Shown here: piece after piece, positions 8,995 to 16,034 of the stretch
Numbering within the stretch: position 1 is the first letter of the stretch
How the letters are laid out: every line of letters starts with the position of its first letter
NCBI GenBank assembly: GCA_964580435.1
Contig: CAZOKP010000039.1
Coordinates: 1-24,113 of the forward strand
Reading direction: 5' to 3'
Length of the DNA stretch: 24,113 nt
Source of the DNA: CAZKEW01 sp964580435
GTDB taxonomy: Bacteria > Acidobacteriota > Aminicenantia > Aminicenantales > UBA8522
Notes under the pieces: model-generated
What the model was told of the DNA's origin: nothing
The model's input: the letters and a program-made list of their open reading frames with translations, nothing else
Databases searched by the model: none
Made by a program: the position numbers and the translations under genes

Positions 8995-9138
8995 GCTCAG
9001 GCCAGTGTCTTTGAAGCCGCGCCATCCGTATTTAATAAAAACGAAATTTAAAGGTTATCGGCGAGGACCAGGCTGAGGATGGCCATGTCCGCGGCCGCAG
9101 CCGCCTGAGGAGAGGCGGTCAAGCCCCTCCTATCCTGG

Positions 9139-9315
9139 TCAGTTTTTGCAAGACCGTCTAAGCATACCCTTCTTCCTAGCCTTTGTGGCCGATTTTCCGG
9201 CAACCCCAAGATAGGGCGGCTTTTCGGTTTGGGCCGCGGCGGGAGCAAGAGGGGCCCGCAGAAAAAAGAGAAGAATGACGCTTAGGGAAAGGGAAGAAAT
9301 GTTTTTTCTTGCCAT
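9139..9315 (-). CDS. Possible small exported peptide, or the 5' remnant of a broken gene
   Basis: Reading the minus strand from the ATG at 9315 gives 58 aa. The N-terminus is a textbook signal peptide: positive MARKN, hydrophobic core SVILLFFL, then APLAPAAAQ with an Ala-X-Ala cleavage site near residues 26-28. The mature part begins TEKPPYLGVAGK and becomes Lys/Arg-rich. In another frame, open from 9248 to 9048 on the same strand, translation continues to an end reading AAADMAILSLVLADNL. The two could therefore be one small periplasmic protein split by a frameshift. An extended -10 element lies at 9336-9328, only about 6-12 nt upstream of the ATG, which would give a nearly leaderless mRNA. 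No Shine-Dalgarno is seen. I do not recognise a family, and it may equally be a decayed gene. Confidence 0.3.
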   Translation of the reverse strand: MARKNISSLSLSVILLFFLRAPLAPAAAQTEKPPYLGVAGKSATKARKKGMLRRSCKN

Positions 9316-9327
9316 AAAAGAGGGATT

Positions 9328-9336
9328 ATTGTATCA
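9328..9336 (-). promoter_or_regulatory. Extended -10 element on the minus strand
   Basis: On the minus strand the bases read TG-A-TACAAT, an extended -10 hexamer one mismatch from TATAAT, without a good -35. It would start RNA about 6 nt before the ATG of the small secreted ORF at 9315. The 14-bp palindrome at 9356-9369 falls in its -35 region. Confidence 0.35.
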
Positions 9337-9345
9337 TAAAAACAA

Positions 9346-9369
9346 GGTTTGGAAACCAAGAATTCTTGG
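9346..9369. promoter_or_regulatory. Palindromic operator-like site
   Basis: CCAAGAATTCTTGG (9356-9369) is a perfect 14-bp palindrome. It overlaps a second inverted repeat, GGTTT-GG-AAACC (9346-9357). The pair lies between the minus-strand extended -10 and the pilus-operon leader. Such a site suits a dimeric transcription factor; which regulator binds it is unknown. Confidence 0.35.
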
Positions 9370-9550
9370 CGCCCAGAAAGAACCGCAGGAGGATTAGCCG
9401 TTAAGGGTGAGAAGGCCTTGAGAAAAAGGGGAGGCGTCAAACAGAAATTTCCTCACCCGATTCATCGCAAGGGGGGATTGCTGAAAAAGGCAAGGTGGCA
9501 AAGAATATAATAGTTTTTATGCCTTTATTATATAAAGAGAAACCAGGATT

Positions 9551-9598
9551 ATGAAAAAAATGTTTGTGGGGCGTGAACCGGAAGATAAAATCGATTAG
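9551..9598 (+). other. Possible 15-aa leader peptide ahead of the pilin operon
   Basis: ATG at 9551 opens 15 codons (MKKMFVGREPEDKID) ending in TAG, with AGGA a few bases upstream. A 6-bp hairpin, TCTGCC-GACGG-GGCAGA (9656-9672), follows just before the fimT start. It may be a leader or may be chance; there is no amino-acid run suggesting attenuation. Confidence 0.15.
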
Positions 9599-9692
9599 AA
9601 TAACAAAAAATGGGCAAAGGACGGATCGTTATCTGGAGGATGGCGCGCGGAGCGGTCTGCCGACGGGGCAGAACTATGGTTTGGGTGGGAAA

Positions 9693-10199
9693 ATGAGAGA
9701 ACAAAAGCTTTATCTAAAAGGGTTTACCTTTTTCGAGATCATTCTTGTCGTCGCCATCATCGGGATTCTCTTGGTTATGGCCTATCCGAACATCATGAGT
9801 TCACTGGAGACCAGAAGCCTGGAGAACACGGCTAGGGAAATCCAGACGACCCTCCAGCAGGCCAAGTTCCAGTCCGTCAAGTACAAATTGAACCACCGCA
9901 TCCAGTTCGATAACAGTCAGGGATACTGGGTCTATTACATCCTGAGAGAAACGTCCCAGGGTACCTGGGTGGAAGTTCCCCAATTCTTCAGGAGATCCAT
10001 CCCAAGCAAGTATGTGACGGCCATAAATCTGCCCAACCAGAGGGTGGATTTTTCCCCGCTCGGATTGGTCCTCAACTACAATTTCGGACAGAACACCATT
10101 TCTGTCCAGAGCACAGTTTTGCAGAGGCACGGTCAGCCGAGCGTAAGGACCCTGAACATATTTGCCGGAGGCTCCATCCAATACGTCAAGTCGAGCTAA
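9693..10199 (+). CDS. Type IV pilus minor pseudopilin, GspH/FimT type
   Basis: A 168-aa prepilin. The class III signal is visible: a short basic leader MREQKLYLKG, then the cut site G10|FTFFE with the Glu at mature position 5 (E15) and a hydrophobic helix IILVVAIIGILLVMAY that anchors it in the inner membrane until assembly. The rest is a GspH/FimT-like globular domain, with the DFSPLG strand near residue 125 and a C-terminal beta-rich end NIFAGGSIQYV. The family helps prime type IV pilus assembly as part of the minor-pilin tip complex. I chose the ATG at 9693 because it puts the cleavage site 10 residues in, as is normal; the frame is open further upstream, but that would give an abnormally long leader. 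It is the first gene of a five-gene pilus operon. A prepilin peptidase is required but not encoded here. Confidence 0.88.
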   Translation: MREQKLYLKGFTFFEIILVVAIIGILLVMAYPNIMSSLETRSLENTAREIQTTLQQAKFQSVKYKLNHRIQFDNSQGYWVYYILRETSQGTWVEVPQFFRRSIPSKYVTAINLPNQRVDFSPLGLVLNYNFGQNTISVQSTVLQRHGQPSVRTLNIFAGGSIQYVKSS

Positions 10200-10219
10200 G
10201 GCCTGAAAAGGAGGAAAGC

Positions 10220-10711
10220 GTGAGACAGCAGAGTCGGACGAAACAAGTCAGAAAAAAACACGGCTTCACTCTCATCGAGGCTGTTATCGGGATTGCTCTC
10301 GTGGCCATCGCCGTCCTCGGCCTCGCCGAAATGTTCACCGTCAGCGTTTTGAACAACTTGCGGTCCGAACGGATTACTAACGCCTCCTATCTCGCCCAGC
10401 AGCAGATCGACGTGCTCAGGAACCTGACCATCCAGGAGATATCCGATTTCTACAACAGCATAAACGGGGTTGACCTCAACAACCCGCCGGACAGCATTTT
10501 GGATATCATGAAGGACCAGCCCCTTGACCTTAACGGGGATGGAAGAAATGACTATCGGAGGCTGACTCGGCTCCAGCCGTGGGGTGGATCATGGGAAGTT
10601 GAGGTTTTGGTCTTTTCAGCCGAACAGCTGGCGACAGCGCAGGCATTGTTGTTCGGGGATCCGGCGAAGTACCGGGTCAAAGCCAGGGTCAGCACAATTA
10701 TCAGCCGGTAA
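10220..10711 (+). CDS. pilV: Type IV pilus minor pilin, PilV-like
   Basis: A 163-aa prepilin starting at GTG, with GGAGG 5 nt upstream (10210-10214), 20 bp after the fimT-like gene. The leader has 15 residues and is strongly basic (RTKQVRKKHG). Cleavage is expected at G15|FTLIEAVIGIAL, with E20 as mature Glu5. The order in the operon and the PilV-type block, LAEMFTVSVLNNLRSERITNA followed by SYLAQQQIDVLR, support PilV; GspI is the type II secretion equivalent. PilV is a minor pilin in the priming complex that links the pilus shaft to the PilY1 tip. The C-terminal half (about 80-163) is the variable globular part and includes a DLNGDGRNDY segment resembling a calcium loop. Confidence 0.85.
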   Translation: MRQQSRTKQVRKKHGFTLIEAVIGIALVAIAVLGLAEMFTVSVLNNLRSERITNASYLAQQQIDVLRNLTIQEISDFYNSINGVDLNNPPDSILDIMKDQPLDLNGDGRNDYRRLTRLQPWGGSWEVEVLVFSAEQLATAQALLFGDPAKYRVKARVSTIISR

Positions 10712-10732
10712 ATCTTATGGCGCAGGGATAAA

Positions 10733-11866
10733 ATGAATATCAAGATTTTGAGCCAAAGCAAAGAACGAAAAAACGACCTGGTCAGGAGGGGCTTCACCCT
10801 GACCGAGCTCCTGGTAGGAAGCACGGTCATGCTGATCATCATCCTGGCGACTTCGGCCCTTTACACGAGGAGCAACAAGGTCGCCGTCGACCAGAGCATG
10901 TACGCCGAACTCCAGCAGGACCTGCGTTCAGCCATGTACTTTGTCACCCGGGACATGCGGATGGCCGGAGTCGGGCTGCCGATCGAATTCCAAGGCTATT
11001 ATTTTCAAGGGACGGACAACGAAACTCAGGGGACAGCCGATGTGACTCCCGACCGGCTACTGATGATGGGAAATCTCGAGGACCCCCTCAACCTGGATAT
11101 TGAGAACTACCAAGGACTTTCATCAATCAACCTCTCTGTGGACGACTATAGTTTCGAGGAATACCCATATCCTGATGCCTTCTACGAAAATAAAATGGTC
11201 CTCGTCCTCCCGAACCCGGCTTCAGGCTGCCGGGCGGGTCAAGTCAGACAAGTCACCCACGTCACCCACAACGCCAGCGGCAACACCGAGAAGCTGAATT
11301 TCTCGCCCGGCCTTGCCCCCGGAATCAACCCTCCTGGCGGGCTTTCCGGCACATGCACTCAATCCAGCGATTATGACGGCGGCCAGGTGTCTTTTATTGA
11401 CGTCAAGGAATTCTGGCTGGACATAACGGGAAATTATCCAGGCCTGACGGCGGGGCTTAACGGCTACATCGGGAACGGACAGGGCGGAATCCTCTACATG
11501 ACTTGGAATGGCAACTATTATCCTATCGCTCAAAATGTAGAGAACATCCAGTTCGAGTATAACGGCGACCTGGACGAAGACGGCTCCTTGGACGGCTTCC
11601 GTCCCTGGGACTTCGGTCATCTCTGGTCTCTGGACGAGATCGGGCGCATCCGCGAGATCAGGGTTATGATCCTGGGAAGAACGCCGCGGGCGTTCGTGGC
11701 CGTCTCCGGCACGCCGCCGGCTCAGCTTTATCTCTATCAGCGTCCTCTGATCTCTAATGACGAAGGCGGCCTCGGCCAGCCGGACAGGCACAAGAGATTT
11801 CTCCTCGACTCCACGTCTAACGTCAGAAACCTGACCTTAAATATCTATAATTATGGGACCCGGTGA
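10733..11866 (+). CDS. pilW: Type IV pilus minor pilin, PilW-like
   Basis: A 377-aa prepilin, 21 bp after pilV. The 20-residue leader is basic, and the cut site is G20|FTLTELLVG with E25 as mature Glu5, followed by a hydrophobic helix STVMLIIILATSALY. The conserved PilW block is next: LQQDLRSAMYFVTRDMRMAGVG, a disguised version of the family's 'ARDIRMAG' motif. The large C-terminal globular region, about 300 aa, has many Asp/Asn/Gly turns and FEYNGDLDEDGSLDGFR near residue 285, an EF-hand-like acidic loop. The product belongs to the minor-pilin tip complex with PilV, PilX and PilY1. Its stop TGA (11864-11866) touches the next gene's earliest ATG, which indicates translational coupling. Confidence 0.88.
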   Translation: MNIKILSQSKERKNDLVRRGFTLTELLVGSTVMLIIILATSALYTRSNKVAVDQSMYAELQQDLRSAMYFVTRDMRMAGVGLPIEFQGYYFQGTDNETQGTADVTPDRLLMMGNLEDPLNLDIENYQGLSSINLSVDDYSFEEYPYPDAFYENKMVLVLPNPASGCRAGQVRQVTHVTHNASGNTEKLNFSPGLAPGINPPGGLSGTCTQSSDYDGGQVSFIDVKEFWLDITGNYPGLTAGLNGYIGNGQGGILYMTWNGNYYPIAQNVENIQFEYNGDLDEDGSLDGFRPWDFGHLWSLDEIGRIREIRVMILGRTPRAFVAVSGTPPAQLYLYQRPLISNDEGGLGQPDRHKRFLLDSTSNVRNLTLNIYNYGTR

Positions 11867-11877
11867 TGAGGCAAACC

Positions 11878-12441
11878 ATGAAGACAAAGGGAATGAGAAA
11901 AGACAGGGGAGTGGGGCTGATCATCGTGATCCTCGTCCTCGCCTTTTTGCTGGGGGTCGGCATTCTGCTGCTTTTCGTCACCGGAACAGGATCCCGGGTG
12001 GCCGGCAATGTCCGGCTGCAGGAAAGGGCGTTTAACGCTGCCGAGGCCGGGTTCGATGCGGTTTTTAGGTTGTTGAATGACAATATCATCAACGGCACCC
12101 TCTCGGATTTTGCGGGTCAGTATCGGACAGATTTTGGCGGAAGCGCAAATGTCCTCGACGAGCCTTTTCTCAGCTATGATGTTCCCAATCCCCTCTATTT
12201 TCGGCGGCTGACGGACGAGGAGCTCTGGAATGATGTCATGGCCGCCCCGGCCAATGCGCTTTTTATTGACCAGGCTCTTCCGAGCGATGCTTCTCTGCGG
12301 TATACGGTTTTTTTGATCAATGATGAGCCTCCTAGCGTGGCCGTGAATGACATGGATTGCCTTGTGATATGCATCGGAAAAGCGGGCGAAAACACCTATA
12401 CAAGGATCGAGGTTAAGATAGAAATTCAGGAATCTATTTAA
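11878..12441 (+). CDS. pilX: Type IV pilus minor pilin, PilX-like
   Basis: A 187-aa protein if translation starts at the ATG at 11878, which has GAGG 6 nt upstream. An ATG at 11866 that overlaps the pilW stop by one base is an alternative. The PilX_N pattern is clear: a basic leader (MKTKGMRKDRG), a hydrophobic helix LIIVILVLAFLLGVGILLLF without a Glu at mature position 5, then VAGNVRLQERAFNAAEAGFDAV with the family's NAAEAG motif. Lack of Glu5 is normal for PilX and GspK proteins, which sit at the pilus tip. The remaining ~130 residues form the variable head. It lies between pilW and the pilY1-like gene (17 bp spacing), as in the classic fimT-pilV-pilW-pilX-pilY1 operon. Confidence 0.85.
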   Translation: MKTKGMRKDRGVGLIIVILVLAFLLGVGILLLFVTGTGSRVAGNVRLQERAFNAAEAGFDAVFRLLNDNIINGTLSDFAGQYRTDFGGSANVLDEPFLSYDVPNPLYFRRLTDEELWNDVMAAPANALFIDQALPSDASLRYTVFLINDEPPSVAVNDMDCLVICIGKAGENTYTRIEVKIEIQESI

Positions 12442-12458
12442 AGGAAGAGGAAGCGACC

Positions 12459-13463
12459 ATGAAAAAATATGTTTTGGGGCTGATTGTTTTGACGGCTGTG
12501 GTAGCGCTTTTCTTTATCCACGCCGCGAGTCAGACGTGCACGACCCAGCAGGGTCGCGTCTGGGGTTACAGGGGTGGAGATAGCTCCACGTTGTCAACCA
12601 TGACGGCGATCTTCAACGATGTCTCGGGTCTTCACCTCAGGCTGGCGCAAAAAGGAGCGAACTGGGAGGCGACCAGCAACTATCCGGTGACCACCAACTT
12701 AAGGATGACGGGAGCTGCGGCTGACTTCAACGGCGACGGCACAGTGGACCTCGTTCAAGGAGGCCGCAGCTGTGACAACAACGGCAACGGCACAGACACA
12801 AACATCTCCATTTTCACCTGTCAGGGAAAGGACCCGGGCAATCCCAATCGGTTTCTCTTCAGCGGCCCTTACTACATCAATTACCTCAGCACCTTCAACA
12901 CCTACGAGATCATGGCTCTGGGCGCCGGCGATTATGACGGCGACGGCGACGCCGATATCGCTGCTCTCTCCTGGCAGGGAAGGCTGTGGATTTTTAAGAA
13001 CCTTTATGTCGAAAACCGCTTGGCTCCCGGCTCCACTCCCGTCTTTGACAATCGCCCCACTTTGATCGATGACCTGATCAATGACGGCTATGGAGAGTAT
13101 GGATCATCCGGCACCCATTGGCGATGGGAAGGTAATATCTGCTCCAAGGATATTGACGGCGACCGTGACCTCGATTTGATCGTCGGCATTCCATCGCGCT
13201 GGGCCTACGGTCGCTACGGTGAACTCGTTATTTACATCAATAATGGCAGCGGCGTCTTTTCGCGACTGCCCCAGGTCATCAATCCCTATCCCAACCAAGC
13301 CGCCTATATATACGGCGTCTGCGGTGTGGCCACCGCCGATTTTGACACTGACGGTGATGTCGATATTTTGGTTGGATCGGCGAACTCAAGAGACATTTAT
13401 TTTTACAGAAATGACGGTGGAACCTTTAATAGAATCAGCGGCAAAACAATCACGATTCCAAAC
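12459..13463 (+). CDS. PilY1-like pilus tip protein, N-terminal part with FG-GAP/VCBS repeats (cut by the gap)
   Basis: 335 codons are visible before the second assembly gap. Residues 1-23 form a Sec signal peptide (KKY, then a hydrophobic core ending HAAS|Q), so the product is exported. Four Asp-rich calcium loops of the FG-GAP/VCBS kind follow: DFNGDGTVD (89-97), DYDGDGDAD (158-166), DIDGDRDLD (231-239) and DFDTDGDVD (294-302). Each leads into a beta-strand such as IAALSWQGRLWIFKN or ILVGSANSRDIYFYRN, consistent with an integrin-type propeller. Several Cys (C27, C105, C121, C228, C288) could form disulfides. The frame is open up to the Ns. With the PilY1 C-terminal region starting directly after the gap on the same strand, the simplest reading is one gene. 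The typical PilY1 N-terminal von Willebrand A domain is not seen. Confidence 0.82.
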
Positions 13464-13563
13464 NNNNNNNNNNNNNNNNNNNNNNNNNNNNNNNNNNNNN
13501 NNNNNNNNNNNNNNNNNNNNNNNNNNNNNNNNNNNNNNNNNNNNNNNNNNNNNNNNNNNNNNN
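13464..13563. other. Assembly gap (100 N) inside the pilY1-like gene
   Basis: Exactly 100 N. The frame before the gap and the frame after it do not join at 100 nt: a true length of 3n+2 would be needed. The number is therefore a placeholder and no frameshift should be inferred. Confidence 0.99.
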
Positions 13564-13564
13564 C

Positions 13565-15805
13565 TGCTACTTTTTCATGAACAATGTTTATCCGATCTAT
13601 TGGCCAGAAGGGTCAGTTGCCTCTAAGAACCTCCTCGAGTGCAGCTTTCTGACCTCTGAATATGCTGTCGTCTCGGCCATGATTCTCGTCAGCGAGAATA
13701 AGCCTTCAGGGACATCGATCATTTATTATCTCTCCAACTCCGATGATGAAAACGGGAACCCCAAATGGGAAGGTCCGGTCACCCCGGGCGTTCTCTTTGA
13801 ATTCGAGAGCCCGGGTGATTTCCTTCGTTGGAAGGCCATCTTCCGGACCACGGATGAGAGAGTCACTCCCCGGCTTAACTGGCTTGAGATCGTCTATAAT
13901 TATATCTCCAAGAGAGAATATTCCCGGACCTCTCAGGCCGTTACCAATGTAGATATCGGTGGAACCAGCGATGCGGAAGAGGTGCTCTACTCGGCGTCGT
14001 TCGAATTTCCGCGCTGGAAAGGGCATCTACGCTCCTGGGATGTCAGCGACCTCACCCTAGCCTATAACAGGGGCTCTCAGCTCGAGGATATCCGAGATAT
14101 TGGCGCCGAATTCGTGGAGGATGCCGGAGTGAACCTGGCGAACATGGATTGGAGCGCCCGTCATGTCTATACGGCTTATGATGCTCAGGCCGACGGCAAT
14201 ATGAATGACCGGATTGATTTCAGCACATCGAATGCGGCGATACTCGATGATTATCTCGACCTCGGAATCAATAGCCCTGAGGTTCCGCCCCTGATCCAGT
14301 TTGTCCTCGGCGAAGGGCGCACCTGGAAGCTGGGCGATATCAACCATTCCTCTCCTAAAGTCCTCGAGCCGCCGCCGAACATCAACGAAGCTAAGATGGG
14401 CTCGGGCTATACTGCTTACAAAGAGTCGTTACAGGATAGACAGAAAGTGGTCTTTGCCGGAGCCAACGACGGCATGCTCCACTGCTTTGACGCCGTGACC
14501 ATGGAAGAGCTGTGGGCGTTTATTCCGCATAACCTCCTTTATAAATTGAGGAGGATGAAGGTTGTCGATCCCGATTGCGGTGTCTTCCTCGCCCATCAAT
14601 TTTTCGTCGACGGCACTCCCACCATCCAGGAAGTCCAGTTCGCTGATAACAACTGGCACACTGTGCTCGTCTGCGGTCAGGGAGCTGGCTGGGGGAAAGA
14701 CCATAAATGGTACTATTTCGCGATCGATGTCACCGATCCTGAGAATCCCCTCCCGCTCTGGGAATTCACGGACCAATACATGGGGGAGACCTGGTCTGTT
14801 CCCAGAGTTGTCAGAGTCGAATCGGTCGGAAAATGGGTGACCTTCTTCGGCTCCGGCTATGACAATGACGGCGACCCGACCGAAGATATCGGTCATTATT
14901 TCTATTGCCTTGATGTCGAGACCGGAAACATGCTCGGCTCCTGGGAGATCAGGGAACCTAGTGAGCCTGCCAGCCCCTTCGGAATCCAAAACACCCTGCC
15001 CGGATCTCCTGAGACTGCCGACGAGAATAGCGACGGCTATGCAGACTTTGTCTATTTCGGCGATCTGAAGGGAAGAGTATGGAAGATTGATTTGGTGGAT
15101 GCCGTCCGCACATGGGACCCGACAGTCATTTATCGGGACCCATATTATCATCCGATTTTCACCAAGCCGGCGGTCTATGTTAATGTGGCCGACAATTCCA
15201 TCCATCTCTACTTCGGGACGGGCGGGGATGAGAAGGCGCCGAACACGGCCCAATATTCTTTTGTTGCCCTAGTCGATGGGACTGCGCCGGCCGTGGAATG
15301 GTACCTCGGGCCTGATGATCTGGCGACCCGGCTGGGTATCAACCTTGATCGCAAGAAGGATGCGTTCGTCGTCGGAGAGCGAGTCTGGGCTGACCCGGTG
15401 ATTTCGGACCGGATCGTCTATATCGCTACACTCGAAGGCAGCATCGAGGCCCTGAACCCATGCAAGACGCTTGTAGGAAGCGGCAGGATTTATGCCCGGT
15501 ATATTCTGGGCAACCAGGTGGGAGGAACGGCCCTGTTGAGTGATGCGGGTGCGCCTATTGTCTTCAAGGCGACCAAGCAGAAAGTCCGGTCAGCCGTCAC
15601 GATCGGGGAGACCGGGGTCCTCTCAGAATCAGGACAGGACAATATCTACAAGAGAAAGGTTTTCATTCAGAGCTACACGCAACCGTCCGGCGGCGTAAAC
15701 CCCGAGCCTCCGAGCCAGGTGCTGGCCCAGCCCGTTCCTCAGACAGCCCTGGTGATCCGCTCCTGGAGAGAAGTCTACAAAGTCGACAGGATCAGGAACA
15801 ATTAG
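13565..15805 (+). CDS. PilY1-like pilus tip protein, C-terminal beta-propeller part
   Basis: The frame is open from the gap edge (13565). An ATG at 13577 would give 742 aa, but it is probably internal to one long gene with the 12459 part. From the ATG, residues ~90-230 are a linker. The PilY1/PilC propeller follows: WKLGDINHSSPKV, VVFAGANDGMLHCFDA, ELWAFIPHNLL, FFVDGTPTIQEV, GWGKDHKWYYFAIDVTDP, PLPLWEFTD and WVTFFGSGYD. D482-E-N484-S-D486-G-Y-A-D490 matches the PilY1 calcium loop DxDxDxxxD, directly before FVYFGDLKGRVWKIDL. In known systems PilY1 caps the pilus tip, and calcium binding there controls extension, retraction and adhesion. The C-terminus after ~residue 690 is Pro-rich. The gene ends the pilus operon. 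Confidence 0.88.
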   Translation, partial: CYFFMNNVYPIYWPEGSVASKNLLECSFLTSEYAVVSAMILVSENKPSGTSIIYYLSNSDDENGNPKWEGPVTPGVLFEFESPGDFLRWKAIFRTTDERVTPRLNWLEIVYNYISKREYSRTSQAVTNVDIGGTSDAEEVLYSASFEFPRWKGHLRSWDVSDLTLAYNRGSQLEDIRDIGAEFVEDAGVNLANMDWSARHVYTAYDAQADGNMNDRIDFSTSNAAILDDYLDLGINSPEVPPLIQFVLGEGRTWKLGDINHSSPKVLEPPPNINEAKMGSGYTAYKESLQDRQKVVFAGANDGMLHCFDAVTMEELWAFIPHNLLYKLRRMKVVDPDCGVFLAHQFFVDGTPTIQEVQFADNNWHTVLVCGQGAGWGKDHKWYYFAIDVTDPENPLPLWEFTDQYMGETWSVPRVVRVESVGKWVTFFGSGYDNDGDPTEDIGHYFYCLDVETGNMLGSWEIREPSEPASPFGIQNTLPGSPETADENSDGYADFVYFGDLKGRVWKIDLVDAVRTWDPTVIYRDPYYHPIFTKPAVYVNVADNSIHLYFGTGGDEKAPNTAQYSFVALVDGTAPAVEWYLGPDDLATRLGINLDRKKDAFVVGERVWADPVISDRIVYIATLEGSIEALNPCKTLVGSGRIYARYILGNQVGGTALLSDAGAPIVFKATKQKVRSAVTIGETGVLSESGQDNIYKRKVFIQSYTQPSGGVNPEPPSQVLAQPVPQTALVIRSWREVYKVDRIRNN

Positions 15806-15822
15806 AGAATAGCCGGGTTTTT

Positions 15823-15847
15823 GGGAGAAGCCTCGTCAGCTTCTCCC
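15823..15847 (+). terminator. Strong hairpin after the pilus operon
   Basis: GGGAGAAGC (15823-15831) and GCTTCTCCC (15839-15847) form a perfect 9-bp stem with a 7-nt loop, 17 bp after the pilY1-like stop. No U-run follows, so it may be a Rho-independent-like end without its U-tract, or an mRNA-stabilising 3' stem. Confidence 0.45.
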
Positions 15848-15932
15848 GCTGGCTCTGAAGCTTTCTTGTGCCCCGCCGTCTTTTGTAACCAAATCTCCAG
15901 AAAGGCAGTTATTTTGGATCATGATCTCTGGA

Positions 15933-15958
15933 GGACCTCAAATTCCGGCATGAGGTCC
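15933..15958. repeat. Inverted repeat upstream of uppP
   Basis: GGACCTCA (15933-15940) and TGAGGTCC (15951-15958) form a perfect 8-bp inverted repeat around a 10-nt loop. A 10-bp palindrome GATCATGATC lies just upstream (15917-15926). They sit 20-60 bp upstream of the uppP -35 box and could be a second terminator stem for the pilus operon or regulator sites. Confidence 0.35.
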
Positions 15959-15978
15959 AGAATAAACCTCTCGCTCAT

Positions 15979-16007
15979 TTGACAGATCGGATAAGAATTT
16001 ATATATT
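15979..16007 (+). promoter_or_regulatory. Near-consensus sigma70-type promoter of uppP
   Basis: TTGACA (15979-15984), a 17-bp spacer and TATATT (16002-16007). The -35 box is perfect and the -10 box has one mismatch, TATATT against TATAAT. RNA would start near 16014, leaving a leader of about 20 nt before the uppP ATG with no Shine-Dalgarno core. An inverted repeat overlaps the -10. Confidence 0.75.
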
Positions 16008-16028
16008 GCGGAGCTTGCCCAATATATA
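16000..16028. promoter_or_regulatory. Inverted repeat over the uppP -10 and start site (putative operator)
   Basis: TATATATTG (16000-16008) and CAATATATA (16020-16028) are perfect 9-bp inverted arms separated by 11 bp. The left arm contains the whole -10 box and the right arm lies just past the expected transcription start. A protein bound here would block RNA polymerase. The arms are AT-rich, so part of the symmetry could be chance. Confidence 0.45.
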
Positions 16029-16034
16029 ACGCCA

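Larger units (their letters stand above)
8995..9692. other. 0.7 kb spacer between the ABC exporter and the pilus operon
   Basis: No conserved gene is seen. It holds a possible small secreted ORF on the minus strand (9139-9315), an extended -10-like element on the same strand (9328-9336), a perfect 14-bp palindrome (9356-9369), and an AT-rich stretch (9500-9540) that probably contains the pilus-operon promoter. It also has a weak long-range stem, GGGTGAG (9405-9411) with CTCACCC (9452-9458), and a 15-codon mini-ORF (9551-9598). Confidence 0.6.

Noticed and set aside
9564..9692. A 43-codon N-terminal extension of the fimT-like gene
   Set aside because: It would start at TTG and place the prepilin cleavage site more than 50 residues in; the ATG at 9693 gives a normal 10-residue leader.
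9601..9692. Cyclic-di-GMP riboswitch before the pilus genes
   Set aside because: The GGCAAAGG stretch superficially recalls the class I motif, but the conserved tetraloop/receptor and joining segments are missing.
12700..13400. Tandem DNA repeat in the FG-GAP region
   Set aside because: The GACGGCGACGG-like stretches come from repeated DGDG calcium loops in the protein; spacing and sequence are not repeated at DNA level.
13464..13576. A frameshift or split in the pilY1-like gene
   Set aside because: The mismatch of frames comes from a 100-N placeholder of unknown true length, not from observed sequence.
14429..15253. A 274-codon open frame on the minus strand inside the PilY1 region
   Set aside because: It lies opposite a strongly conserved PilY1 propeller; its translation shows no family motif and no ribosome site.
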